From Cyanobacteria bacterium REEB459 (GTDB taxonomy: Bacteria > Cyanobacteriota > Cyanobacteriia > Phormidesmidales > Phormidesmidaceae): DNA of 64,000 nucleotides. Location of the stretch: NCBI GenBank assembly GCA_018970085.1, contig JAGWXD010000011.1, positions 1-64,000 on the forward strand, read 5' to 3'. The notes beneath the pieces were generated by a model. It made no database searches. It was not told where the DNA came from and was given only the letters and a program-made list of their open reading frames with translations. Each line of letters begins with the position of its first letter. The stretch's first letter is position 1. Position numbers and translations under genes: made by a program. This document shows, piece by piece, positions 8,782 through 17,165 of the stretch.

Positions 8782-9153
8782 ATGCTTCAACCAGCCCAGG
8801 TGATTGAGCTATTTACCCAAGCCCCCGACCAGCAGACTGTATCAGCCGGCACAGTTATTTTCTCCGCCGGGGAGCATGCCGATGTTATGTACGGCCTGAT
8901 TAGCGGCGAGGTAGACCTGCATGAGCAAGACCGGGTGGTAGAAGTAATTAAGGCTGGCGATGTCTTCGGCGAAGGCGGACTGGTCCAGGTTCCCCCCCTG
9001 CGAGCCACCACAGCGATCGCTAAAACCGATTGTCAACTGGCCAGGGTTGATGCCGCCCACTTTAAGTTTTTAATCCAGGAAACTCCCCTATTTGCCCTGG
9101 AGGTGATTCGCAGTCTCTCCAGTCGTCTGCGCACCTCTAAAGGGGGAGAGTAA
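8782..9153 (+). CDS. Small cyclic-nucleotide-binding domain protein
   Basis: This 123-residue protein is a single cNMP-binding (CRP-like) beta-barrel domain with nothing attached. It shows the typical course GTVIFSAGEHADVMYGLISGEVDLHEQ, then a GDVFGEGGL phosphate-binding-cassette-like segment and RATTAIAKTDCQLARV. There is no DNA-binding domain, so it may act by binding another protein or as a nucleotide sink; whether it binds cAMP cannot be told. It is transcribed divergently from the phosphoribulokinase-like gene and lies about 100 bp before pgi on the same strand. Confidence 0.85.
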   Translation: MLQPAQVIELFTQAPDQQTVSAGTVIFSAGEHADVMYGLISGEVDLHEQDRVVEVIKAGDVFGEGGLVQVPPLRATTAIAKTDCQLARVDAAHFKFLIQETPLFALEVIRSLSSRLRTSKGGE

Positions 9154-9252
9154 TCAGCCAGGCTAGTGTCAAGCTTTCCAGAGGAATTCTTGGAACCTTA
9201 ACGTCACTCCAGTACACTAGGGATGCATGGGGTTAAGGGGGAGACGTAGGAC

Positions 9253-10839
9253 ATGGCTGCTGTAGATCTCTGGCAACGCTACAAAGATTGGCTCTACTAC
9301 CACGAAGGCCTGGGGTTTTATCTAGATGTTAGCCGTATGGGCTTTGACCAGGCTTTTGTGAAGCAAATGGAACCCCGCTTTGACCAAGCCTTTGCTGCTA
9401 TGGCCGCCCTGGAAGCCGGAGCGATCGCTAATCCTGACGAAAACCGCATGGTAGGCCACTACTGGCTACGAGACCCGGATCTGGCCCCCACCCCCGAACT
9501 CCGCCAGGATATTTTCGATACCCTGACAAACCTTGAACAATTTGCCAGTCAGGTGCGCACCGGGGCAATCCATCCCCCCGGTCGACAATACTTTACTGAT
9601 GTCTTGGCCATTGGGGTTGGCGGCTCGGCCCTGGGTCCCCAGTTTGTAGCCCAGGCCCTGGAGCCCGATTTTCCTCCCCTGGCTATCCATTTTATTGACA
9701 ACACCGACCCAGAGGGGATTGATCGTCTACTCCATCGCCTCGGCGATCGCCTGCCTACCACCCTGGTAATTGTGATCTCCAAGTCTGGCGGTACCGCCGA
9801 AACCCGCAACGGCATGATTGAAGTGCGCAGCCGCTTTGAGACCAACGGTTTGCCCTTTGCTCGCCAGGCCGTCGCTATCACCGGTCGCGGCAGTCACCTA
9901 GAAAACCAGGCCCTCAGTGAAGGCTGGCTGGCCACCTTACCAATGCGAGATTGGGTGGGGGGACGAACCTCCGAGCTGTCGGCGGTAGGATTACTACCCG
10001 CCGCTCTGCAAAACATTAGCATTCGCTCTATGCTGGCGGGGGCCAAAGACATGGACGCCGCCACCCGGGTGGCCGATATCCGCCGTAACCCCGCCGCCCT
10101 GATCGCCCTGGCCTGGTACTACGCCGGTAAGGGCAAGGGGGAAAAAGACATGGTGGTCTTGCCCTACAAAGATAGCCTGCTGCTCTTTAGTCGCTACCTG
10201 CAGCAATTGGTGATGGAGTCTTTAGGCAAAGAAAGGGACTTGCAGGGTAACCTGGTACACCAGGGCATCGCGGTCTACGGCAATAAGGGATCCACGGACC
10301 AGCACGCCTACGTTCAACAATTGCGAGAAGGGGTGGCCAATTTCTTTGTCACCTTTATCGAGGTCCTCAAGGACCGGCTAGGCCCCTCGGTGGAGGTGGA
10401 TCCAGGGGTTACCGCCGGGGATTACCTGTTTGGTTTTTTGCAGGGCACCCGCCGGGCCCTCTACGAAAACCAACGGGAGTCCATTACCCTCACCATCCCT
10501 GAGGTGAATGCCCATAGCGTTGGTGCCCTGATTGCCCTCTATGAAAGGGCTGTGGGATTTTATGGTTCCCTGGTGAATATTAATGCCTACCACCAGCCCG
10601 GGGTAGAAGCGGGCAAAAAGGCGGCAGCCAGCGTTTTACAGTTGCAACAGTCGGTGGTGCGTACCCTGCAGGATAGCCCCCTACCCCTGGGTCTACAGGA
10701 CCTGGCCCAGAGATCGGGGTTCCCTGAGGAGGTTGAAACCATCTACACCCTGGTTCGCCATCTCCATGCTAACCAGCGTCATCTGGTAATCTACGGTAAT
10801 CCAGGGCATCCTGAGCAGATTAAAATCGCCTCCCTGTAA
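9253..10839 (+). CDS. pgi: Glucose-6-phosphate isomerase
   Basis: This 528-residue cytoplasmic enzyme interconverts glucose-6-phosphate and fructose-6-phosphate, linking the Calvin cycle to glycogen synthesis and the oxidative pentose phosphate route. It has two SIS domains. Recognisable segments are [18 protein letters not shown] (near residue 120), [47 protein letters not shown], the [11 protein letters not shown] stretch and [20 protein letters not shown] near the C-terminus. The length fits the cyanobacterial branch. The ATG at 9253 has AGGA a few bases upstream. A hairpin at 10961-10984 could end the transcript. Confidence 0.97.
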   Translation: MAAVDLWQRYKDWLYYHEGLGFYLDVSRMGFDQAFVKQMEPRFDQAFAAMAALEAGAIANPDENRMVGHYWLRDPDLAPTPELRQDIFDTLTNLEQFASQVRTGAIHPPGRQYFTDVLAIGVGGSALGPQFVAQALEPDFPPLAIHFIDNTDPEGIDRLLHRLGDRLPTTLVIVISKSGGTAETRNGMIEVRSRFETNGLPFARQAVAITGRGSHLENQALSEGWLATLPMRDWVGGRTSELSAVGLLPAALQNISIRSMLAGAKDMDAATRVADIRRNPAALIALAWYYAGKGKGEKDMVVLPYKDSLLLFSRYLQQLVMESLGKERDLQGNLVHQGIAVYGNKGSTDQHAYVQQLREGVANFFVTFIEVLKDRLGPSVEVDPGVTAGDYLFGFLQGTRRALYENQRESITLTIPEVNAHSVGALIALYERAVGFYGSLVNINAYHQPGVEAGKKAAASVLQLQQSVVRTLQDSPLPLGLQDLAQRSGFPEEVETIYTLVRHLHANQRHLVIYGNPGHPEQIKIASL

Positions 10840-10960
10840 CCAGTCCTTTACTACCAGTCCCCACCCCCTTAAGCTAGGTGCTAAGACCCGATGCCAATAT
10901 CAACATGACCGCGAGAGCCCCCTTTGCGATCGCCCTCTGCCCAGGGGCACCCAGGGCGGC

Positions 10961-10984
10961 CCGGCAAGGGTCTACCCCTGCCGG
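10961..10984 (+). terminator. Hairpin after pgi
   Basis: The arms CCGGCAAGGG and CCCCTGCCGG pair except for one A-C mismatch across the loop TCTA, and are followed by CAATCTTTGTTG. It fits a terminator between pgi and the redoxin gene, though the T-tract is interrupted. Confidence 0.45.
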
Positions 10985-11023
10985 CCAATCTTTGTTGTAC
11001 CGTCTATATTTGGAGACAAGCCC

Positions 11024-11605
11024 ATGGTGATGGTGGAATCAACCATGTTACCCCTGGGGACACCAGCCCCAGACTTTAGCCTCAGCGACGTCATCACAGG
11101 GCAAACCATTACCCTGGCCAACTTTGCTGGAGCCCCCGCCCTACTGGTGATGTTTATTTGTCGCCACTGCCCCTTTGTCAAACATGTCGAGGCTGAACTA
11201 GCCCAACTGGGAAAGGACTATCAACCCCGCGGGCTAGCGATGGTGGCGATTAGCGCCAATAGTTTGCAAACCCATCCCCAGGATGGCCCCGAACACCTCA
11301 AGGCCCAGGCCGAAGCCCTAGGCTTTACCTTTCCCTACTGTTTTGATGGCAGCCAGGAAACCGCTAAGCGGTACACCGCAGCCTGTACCCCAGACTTCTT
11401 TATGTTCGACCAGGAGAAAAAACTGGTTTATCGGGGTCAACTGGATGATAGCCGACCCAGTAATGGGCTACCGGTCACCGGTAAAGACCTCAGATCCGCC
11501 CTTGATGCTGTGCTAGCGGGCTTACCGGTGACTACAGAACAGCGGCCAGCGGTGGGCTGTAATATCAAATGGACTCCGGGCAACGAACCCGCCTATTTTG
11601 GCTAA
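11024..11605 (+). CDS. Thioredoxin-fold redoxin (AhpC/TSA-like)
   Basis: This 193-residue protein has the peroxiredoxin/thioredoxin-like fold: LGTPAPDFSLSDV at the N-terminus, ALLVMFICRHCPFVKHVEAEL with a CxxC pair near residue 45, then a helix and ACTPDFFMFD with the cis-proline loop. The C-terminal segment has GCNIKWTPGNEP, common to this group. It probably reduces a protein or peroxide substrate in the cytoplasm; the exact substrate is unknown. The ATG at 11024 has GGAGA upstream. It is convergent with the uracil-DNA glycosylase gene. Confidence 0.85.
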   Translation: MVMVESTMLPLGTPAPDFSLSDVITGQTITLANFAGAPALLVMFICRHCPFVKHVEAELAQLGKDYQPRGLAMVAISANSLQTHPQDGPEHLKAQAEALGFTFPYCFDGSQETAKRYTAACTPDFFMFDQEKKLVYRGQLDDSRPSNGLPVTGKDLRSALDAVLAGLPVTTEQRPAVGCNIKWTPGNEPAYFG

Positions 11606-11677
11606 AGCCGGGTAGTTTAGCGGCCACCCCTGGTTTTTGGGGGGCTGGCCCGCAGCCGTTTAGGTCCCTCCCCACCC

Positions 11678-12373
11678 CTAGGGAGAAGGCTGTAATTCCC
11701 CCAGCTTCGCCTTAATAGCCTGGATATCTTGCCACATCAACCACTTAGGGCTGCCCTCAGTGCGGGCCTGGTTGCGCAGCAAATAGGCAGGATGAAAAAT
11801 TGGCATACAGAGATAGCCTTGCCAGTCAAACCACTGGCCACGAAGCTGGCTAATACCCTGCTTAAAGCCCAGAATTCCCTTGACCGCAGTGGCCCCGGTG
11901 AGCAAGATGATTTTGGGGCTGACCAGACGAATCTGCTCTAACAGGTAACCCTTACAGGCAGCTACCTCCTGGGGAGTAGGCACCCGGTTACCTGGGGGTC
12001 GGCATTTGACAATATTGCAAATATAAACATCGCGATCTGGATCCAGGTCAACAGAAGTCAAAATCCTATCCAACAGTTGACCCGACTTACCTACAAAGGG
12101 GAGCCCCTGTTCGTCCTCCTGCTGACCCGGACCCTCGCCAATAATTAAAATCGGCGCCCTGGGGTTACCCCGACTCACCACCACATGGGTGCGGCTAGGG
12201 GCCAGGCCACAGCGCTGGCAGGCCTGACAATGGCGAGCCAGAGAGTCTAAATCATCATAGGTACCAGGGGCGATCGCCACCTGGGCCGAGGTAGGAATGG
12301 CATCGTAGGTATCGGCTCCCCCCTGGAGGTGAGGCGGAGGGTCTGGCAACAGGCTAAAGAGATCGTCCGCCAT
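11678..12373 (-). CDS. Uracil-DNA glycosylase, family 4 (Fe-S type)
   Basis: This 231-residue enzyme removes uracil from DNA to start base-excision repair. Family 4 motifs are clear: GEGPGQQEDEQGLPFVGKSGQ (water-activating motif A region) and HPAYLLRN (motif B). Four cysteines for a 4Fe-4S cluster can be proposed from CQACQRC at the N-terminus and from CNIVKCRPPGNR with the later AACKGYL. The N-terminal 40 residues are variable. The neighbours do not form an obvious repair operon. Confidence 0.92.
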   Translation of the reverse strand: MADDLFSLLPDPPPHLQGGADTYDAIPTSAQVAIAPGTYDDLDSLARHCQACQRCGLAPSRTHVVVSRGNPRAPILIIGEGPGQQEDEQGLPFVGKSGQLLDRILTSVDLDPDRDVYICNIVKCRPPGNRVPTPQEVAACKGYLLEQIRLVSPKIILLTGATAVKGILGFKQGISQLRGQWFDWQGYLCMPIFHPAYLLRNQARTEGSPKWLMWQDIQAIKAKLGELQPSP

Positions 12374-12800
12374 TAAACCAAGCAGGTAAGAGATGGATCA
12401 ACCCTTAGTTTACCGGCACAGCTGGGTAGTGCAAAGGCCCCGAGAAGACTCAGTAGTCCTTTATACAAAAGGGGTTCTCACTTAAGGTTAAGTATTTTAA
12501 AGTAATGGCTTAGGAAGGAAACAGTTAATGTTTGCTGATCAGCAGGGTTATCTATGCTCTATGGCCAAATAGCTACACTGCTTGAATTGGCTGGTTTTTC
12601 TGGCTTGGCAATAGGGTAAGACCTAGAACCCATTGTACAGTCAACCCCCCCAGGGCCTGAATGATTTACCGATGGAGAAGGGATGTTCTTGAGTTTTCCC
12701 CAAAGACGGAGCTATTTCTTAAGATTGAATTTTCTCTGGTCTGAACTAAGATCGGGTCAGGATTAAGACAGTCTGCCTGTGGTCGCCCTAGCAAATTCCT
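12374..12800. other. Divergent spacer between the glycosylase gene and ntcA
   Basis: This 427-bp space holds no gene that I can see. It contains a GTA-N8-TAC site at 12453-12466, a perfect 12-bp palindrome TGCTGATCAGCA at 12533-12544, and AT-rich stretches at 12484-12505 and 12712-12735 that may carry promoters. Confidence 0.6.
12453..12466. promoter_or_regulatory. Candidate NtcA binding site
   Basis: The sequence GTAGTCCTTTATAC matches the NtcA consensus GTA-N8-TAC exactly. A TAN3T hexamer (TATTTT) starts at 12493, a few bases further than the usual spacing of about 22 from the site. ntcA is autoregulated in several cyanobacteria, but the site lies about 335 bp before ntcA and only about 80 bp before the glycosylase gene on the other strand. 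An exact match is expected by chance about once per 4 kb, so this stays tentative. Confidence 0.35.
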
Positions 12801-13472
12801 ATGGTCGTGATGCAAGATAAACCCCTGGTTCATGTATTTCGTCAGCTGTCTGGAGGAACATTTCCCCCAGTGACAGAAGCTTTCGAACGGGGTAAAACCA
12901 TTTTCTTTCCTGGGGACCCGGCGGAGCGAGTCTACTTCCTGGTGAAGGGGGCAGTAAAGCTATCTCGAGTCTACGAAGCCGGAGAAGAAATTACCGTCGC
13001 GCTGCTCCGAGAAAATAGCGTATTTGGGGTGCTTTCCTTGATTACGGGCAACCGGTCCGATCGCTTCTACCATGCCGTTGCCTTTACCCCGGTGGAGCTA
13101 CTCTCATTACCCAGCGAGCAGGTAGAACAGGCCCTGGGAGATAACCCCGAACTGGCTCTATTAATGCTGCGGGGTCTATCTTCTCGCATTTTGCAAACAG
13201 AAATGATGATCGAGACCCTGGCCCATCGAGATATGGGCTCTCGCTTGGTGAGTTTTTTACTCATTCTCTGCCGCGATTTCGGCGTACCCAGCCAGGAGGG
13301 TATTACCATTGATTTGAAGCTTTCTCACCAGGCGATCGCTGAAGCCATTGGGTCTACCCGGGTAACGGTCACCCGGTTACTGGGAGACCTGAGGGAGGAT
13401 AGCATGATTTCAATTCACAAAAAGAAAATAACCGTCCATGACCCTGTCAATTTAAGTCAGCAATTTACCTGA
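12801..13472 (+). CDS. ntcA: Global nitrogen regulator NtcA
   Basis: This 223-residue CRP-family transcription factor activates nitrogen assimilation genes when 2-oxoglutarate is high. The N-terminal effector domain has [26 protein letters not shown] and [12 protein letters not shown] long dimerisation helix follows, and the C-terminal helix-turn-helix [24 protein letters not shown] (about 170-195) is nearly invariant in the family. Length and sequence are canonical. After the stop a GGGGG/CCCCC hairpin (13497-13513) separates it from the convergent gene, but without a T-tract. Confidence 0.98.
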   Translation: MVVMQDKPLVHVFRQLSGGTFPPVTEAFERGKTIFFPGDPAERVYFLVKGAVKLSRVYEAGEEITVALLRENSVFGVLSLITGNRSDRFYHAVAFTPVELLSLPSEQVEQALGDNPELALLMLRGLSSRILQTEMMIETLAHRDMGSRLVSFLLILCRDFGVPSQEGITIDLKLSHQAIAEAIGSTRVTVTRLLGDLREDSMISIHKKKITVHDPVNLSQQFT

Positions 13473-13528
13473 TGGCTGTTCATCCTGGCTGGGGGTGGGG
13501 GCAAGATTCCCCCCGGCAGGGTGCTGTC

Positions 13529-14248
13529 CTAGCGCCTACACCGTCCCCGGGCCCAGCCCCACTCCTCAACTCCAACGGAAATTTCAGAGCCAACCCGGGG
13601 ATTACCACCGGATAGATCCACCAGGGTAACCGTAGTGGCCGATTGAAAAGCGCCAGTATAAATCGGTATGCCCTTGGGGTTAATGGTTTTTAAGGTCAGG
13701 GTTGTCACCTGGGGCGGTTGCCCAGGGCGCTGCCAGAGAATCTGGGTGAAGCGCCTCTCACTAAATTCGGCGGTGTAGGTCCAATCATTATTCATCCGGC
13801 CGTCGCAGAACAACTTAGAGCCCGGCGGGGGCGGAGCCGGGGGTTGATTGTCCGCCGTAGCAGCACCGCAGGTACCGACAGAAGATCCCCACTCTTCCAC
13901 CTGCACAGAAACCTGCGACCCCGACTGCACATTGCCCGCCGAAATGTCCACCAGACTCACCCGAGTAGCGCCTTGAAAACTACCCGTGTAAATCGGTTGG
14001 CCCTTAGTATTATTAGTCTTGTAGGTCAGAGTACTGGTCTGGGGGGGCTGACCAGAGCGCTGCCAGCGAATTTGGGTAAACCGTCCGTTTAGAAATTCAG
14101 CGGTGTAGGACCAGCCATTGTTCATACGGCCATTGCAGGAAAATTGCTGGGTAGCGCTGACGGGTTGTTGATCTAATGCCCCCGCGCCGATGGCAATTAA
14201 TCCGGTGGCCAGGGCGATCAGGTAACCTGGTCGAGGGTTTAGGGTCAT
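13529..14248 (-). CDS. Secreted protein with two copies of an unknown domain
   Basis: This is a 239-residue protein with an N-terminal signal peptide (hydrophobic stretch YLIALATGLIAIGAGAL, likely cut near SAT-QQ). The rest is two homologous units of about 95 residues joined by a proline-rich linker (QPPAPPPPG). Each unit begins with a cysteine (FSCNGRMNN / FCDGRMNN), continues with YTAEF, RFTQI and WQR-GQPP, a threonine-rich strand, PIYTG-FQ-AT and SLVD or TLVD, and ends VEEWG and a second cysteine. The pattern suggests a small beta-sandwich with one disulfide per unit, acting in the periplasm or outside. The family is not recognised and there are no informative neighbours. Confidence 0.75.
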   Translation of the reverse strand: MTLNPRPGYLIALATGLIAIGAGALDQQPVSATQQFSCNGRMNNGWSYTAEFLNGRFTQIRWQRSGQPPQTSTLTYKTNNTKGQPIYTGSFQGATRVSLVDISAGNVQSGSQVSVQVEEWGSSVGTCGAATADNQPPAPPPPGSKLFCDGRMNNDWTYTAEFSERRFTQILWQRPGQPPQVTTLTLKTINPKGIPIYTGAFQSATTVTLVDLSGGNPRVGSEISVGVEEWGWARGRCRR

Positions 14249-14430
14249 AGCTGTAGGTGTTCAACTCTTTCAAGCAAGTTTAGGGTAGTACCCCTGGGAA
14301 CTAGAGTCAGAAAAAGTTTTGATTATCTAAAGGATAGTCGGGTTGGCTCCAGCCCTTGGGGCATATTGCCTCTGGGTTGGACCCGTGGTAAGGCAGCTAC
14401 GCCGTTTTACTGAGGATCCATGGCCCCTAG

Positions 14431-15155
14431 CCTATTGCCTGCTACCCCCTGCAAATTCGAGGCCTGAGCGAAACCTGTGACAACGGTTTTCAGGCCCTGA
14501 AGGGAATCAACCCAACCATCCCCGTGGGGATGGTTGGGTTGCTGGGGCCAAATGGAGCAGGAAAATTCAGCCTGATGCGTACCCTGACCACCCTGCAGGA
14601 GGCCAGCCAGGGCACCATGCAATGGGGCGACATCAATGGGCTGGAGGACAAAGTGAAGGTGCGCCAGGTGCTGAGATATTTGCCCCAAAGCTTGGGGATG
14701 TACCCGGGGGTGAGCGCCGCCAGACGGCTAGATCACTTCGCGGCCCTAAAAGGTATCACTAACGGCAAAGATTGGCAACAGTTGGTTAACGATGTCCTGC
14801 ACCAGGTGAATCTGTACGAAGCTCGCGGTCGCGCCGTCAGGGGGTTCTCGGGCGGCAGCGCTTTGGCAATGCCCAGGCCCTGGTGGGCGACCCCCGTCTG
14901 GTGATTGTCGATGAGCCCACCGGTAGCCTCGCCCCGGCGGAACGGGTGCGCTTTCTCGACCTGTTAAGCGAAATTTCCCAACGGGCGGCGATTATTCTCT
15001 CTACCCACATTGTGGCCGATGTCAGCGAACTCTGCCCCCAAATGGCGGTGCTGTTGCATCATGGCCAGGGGCTGGCCATGATGCAACAGATCAGGGGTAA
15101 GGTCTGGCGAATTCGGTTGGGGCGCGATCAACTAGCCGATTGGGCCGCCCAGTAG
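14431..15155 (+). pseudogene. ABC transporter ATP-binding protein, decayed
   Basis: This is a remnant of an ABC-2 type exporter ATPase. The order is intact: IRGLSETCDNGFQALKG, Walker A GPNGAGKFSL, Q-loop YLPQSLGMYPGVSA, signature GFSGG, Walker B LVIVDEPT and the H-loop STHI. It is dead in several ways. No start codon precedes the homologous region (a TAG lies at 14428-14430). Walker A reads GKF where Ser or Thr is required. A deletion directly after FSGG, near 14850, shifts the frame, so Walker B is read only in another frame. The C-terminal part is also shortened. Confidence 0.85.
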
Positions 15156-15156
15156 C

Positions 15157-15303
15157 CAGAAACACCCCTGCTCAGCGGGGGAAACCCAGATCACCCTAAC
15201 CGTAGACCACCTCCCCGCCAGCGGAGGCATTGACCCTCTACACAAGCTGATCGACAAAATACCAGCAGATAACCTCTTAGCGATCGCCGAGGCGGGCAGC
15301 TGA
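15157..15303 (+). pseudogene. C-terminal fragment of an ABC-2 permease/M1 aminopeptidase
   Basis: In the frame running to the TGA at 15301-15303 the translation contains ITLTVDHLPASGGIDPLHKL and then LIDKIPADN. This matches the conserved end of large permease-M1 peptidase fusion proteins (pattern VD-x-P-x-x-AGIDP-x-x-KLID-x-x-x-x-DN), whose genes usually follow this type of ABC ATPase. Only about the last 45 codons remain, joined directly to the ATPase remnant, so most of a gene of probably more than 3 kb has been deleted. No start codon is present. Confidence 0.55.
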
Positions 15304-15370
15304 GCCCAACCCCTACAAGAGGAAGACATGCCATAAAACGTTGCGTCCTCATGCTAATAATAAAAATGAG

Positions 15371-15437
15371 TAATTTTGATCAGTAATTTTGTCGGTAGAT
15401 TTTGATCACTAAATTTTGATCGCTAGATTTTGATCAT
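15371..15437. repeat. Tandem repeat of about 14 bp before the SH3b gene
   Basis: Five head-to-tail units share the core TTTTGATC: starts at 15371 (13 bp), 15384 (12 bp, core altered to TTTTGTCG), 15396, 15410 and 15424 (14 bp each). The last three follow TAGATTTTGATCAC with one to three changes. The array ends 40 bp before the start codon at 15478. Direct repeats of about one and a half helical turns could be a binding array for a regulator or a slippage product. There is no spacer variation, so it is not a CRISPR. Confidence 0.85.
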
Positions 15438-15477
15438 TAAGCTTGAGTCAAACCATCCATTCCTGAAAAGAGGGTCT

Positions 15478-16095
15478 ATGCAGCTATCCACATCGTGCCG
15501 TTTCAGCCTGGGTCTGGCCGCCCTTCTATGCCTGTACCCCGGACTGGTGTTAGCCCAGGGCACCAGGGCCGCTGTACAGGGCCTAGAGGAAAACCCAGGC
15601 CTAATCCGCCAGTGTCGCCAGATCAACCAGAGAACCTCTGTGTTTGACAACACCACCCTGGGCCCGGTGACCAACCGTCTGGGCACCCTAGAGGCGGGTA
15701 GTAAGGTGAGTCTGACCGGGGTCGTCACGGGTGGTCGAGCACAGATTTTTTTACCCGGCAACTTCAATGGCCTATCGAAAATCCAGCCGGTGGGGTGGGT
15801 GAATGCGGCATTTTTGGCTAGCTGTGGCGGTAGCCCACCGCCAACTGGTAAGGCTTGCTTCCGGGCTAAACAATCCCTCCATGTCAGAAGTAATCCCTCT
15901 ACTAATGGCAGCATCGTCGCCAACTATAATACTGGTGATATTGCCCATGCCTCCAGTAACCCGCCTACCCGGCGGACCCCAGGCGATGGCTACACCTGGC
16001 TAGAGGTAATCATCTACAACAATAGCCGGGGCTGGGTGGCCGAAACCAGCAATAATGGAAAGGTACAGAATTTAAACTCGGTTGCCTGCCCCTAG
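15478..16095 (+). CDS. Secreted SH3b-domain protein
   Basis: This 205-residue protein starts with a signal peptide (FSLGLAALLCLYPGLVLAQG). Two SH3b-like halves follow: the first from CRQINQRTSVFDNT to GWVNAAFLASCGG, the second from ACFRAKQSLHVRSNPSTNGSIV to GWVAETSNNGKVQNL. The cysteines at the edges of each half may form disulfides. SH3b domains bind peptidoglycan or other cell-envelope partners; the real ligand is unknown. The ATG at 15478 is chosen because AGAGGG precedes it and the signal peptide begins there, although the frame is open from 15430, into the repeat array. Confidence 0.8.
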   Translation: MQLSTSCRFSLGLAALLCLYPGLVLAQGTRAAVQGLEENPGLIRQCRQINQRTSVFDNTTLGPVTNRLGTLEAGSKVSLTGVVTGGRAQIFLPGNFNGLSKIQPVGWVNAAFLASCGGSPPPTGKACFRAKQSLHVRSNPSTNGSIVANYNTGDIAHASSNPPTRRTPGDGYTWLEVIIYNNSRGWVAETSNNGKVQNLNSVACP

Positions 16096-16214
16096 AACCA
16101 CCGCCCCGAGCCCTCTGTCATCTAACCCCATCTGCATTGCATCGGAGGCTGGGGCTTGAGGCCACTACAGCCAGGCTGCAGAGGGCAAACCTGGCCATTT
16201 AATTAATGCTCGCC

Positions 16215-17162
16215 TCAATCTTCCTTACCCAGAGCCCCCGGAGCTCCAGCCAGAGTGCGCTGGGGCGAACAGGTGAAGATCATAATGACCAGGGTAAGAA
16301 TGTAGGGCGTGGCATTGAAAAGATAGTAATAGGAATCAATTCCAACCGACTGAAAGGCCGGTCCAAGCGCCTGAGCTCCGCCAAACAATAGAGACGCCCA
16401 CAGACACTGCCAGGGCTGCCAGCGGGCAAAAATCACCAGGGCCACCGCCATTAGACCCTGGCCACTGGAAATTCGCTCAGTCCACAGGCCAGGATAGTAA
16501 AGGGACAGAGCTGCGCCCCCCAAACCAGCCAGAAAACTACCCATCACAATACTGGCCAGTCGTACCTTAACAATAGAAATACCCATGGCTTTGGCCGCCT
16601 GAGGACTATCTCCCACAGCCCGCACGTATAACCCCCAGCGGGTTGATTTGAAGAACCAGTCCAGCACAGGCACCAGGGCCACACCCAATAAAAATAATGG
16701 ACTGATTTTAAAGGCTGCCTGTACCTGGGGCAGGCTGCTCCAATTGGCGACATCCAGGGTGGCTAATTGGGGTGCCTGGGGTTGAATAAAGGGTTTACCC
16801 AGAAAGTTAGCGATGCCGCTACCAAAAATAATCATGGCGATACCGACGGCAACATCGTTTACCCGGCGTTGTTGCGATAGCCAGCCGTGGATCAGCCCCA
16901 AGCCCATGCCGGCTATCCCCGCCATCAGTACCCCTAACCAGGGAGCCAGGCCAACCCCCAGTACCTGGGCACACAGGTAGGAGACTCCGTAGGCACTCAT
17001 GGCCCCCAGCCGCAGAGTGCCCTCCAGACCCAGATTAATTTTGCCGCTTTTCTCCGTCAGGCACTCTCCCAGGCTGACAAACAAAAAGGGAACACTGCCT
17101 CGCAGCGTGCCGGCTATAATCGCCAGGGGTACACCCCACCACCCCAGTGCTTCTGTCGCCAT
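16215..17162 (-). CDS. BMP-type ABC transporter permease 2
   Basis: This 315-residue polytopic membrane protein is of the branched-chain/simple-sugar permease family (YufQ/NupQ-like), with about eight or nine membrane segments. Typical features are GSVPFLFVSLGECLTEKSGKINLGLEG at the N-terminus and the cytoplasmic coupling loop VGDSPQAAKAMGIS. Its start codon is 4 bp after the stop codon of the other permease, with GAGGT inside the end of that gene acting as ribosome binding site, so the two are translationally linked. Together with the upstream lipoprotein it would import a nucleoside or similar solute. Confidence 0.9.
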   Translation of the reverse strand: MATEALGWWGVPLAIIAGTLRGSVPFLFVSLGECLTEKSGKINLGLEGTLRLGAMSAYGVSYLCAQVLGVGLAPWLGVLMAGIAGMGLGLIHGWLSQQRRVNDVAVGIAMIIFGSGIANFLGKPFIQPQAPQLATLDVANWSSLPQVQAAFKISPLFLLGVALVPVLDWFFKSTRWGLYVRAVGDSPQAAKAMGISIVKVRLASIVMGSFLAGLGGAALSLYYPGLWTERISSGQGLMAVALVIFARWQPWQCLWASLLFGGAQALGPAFQSVGIDSYYYLFNATPYILTLVIMIFTCSPQRTLAGAPGALGKED

Positions 17163-17165
17163 GAG

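Noticed and set aside
15371-15437. CRISPR array
   Set aside because: Units of 12-14 bp are adjacent without spacers and there are no cas genes.
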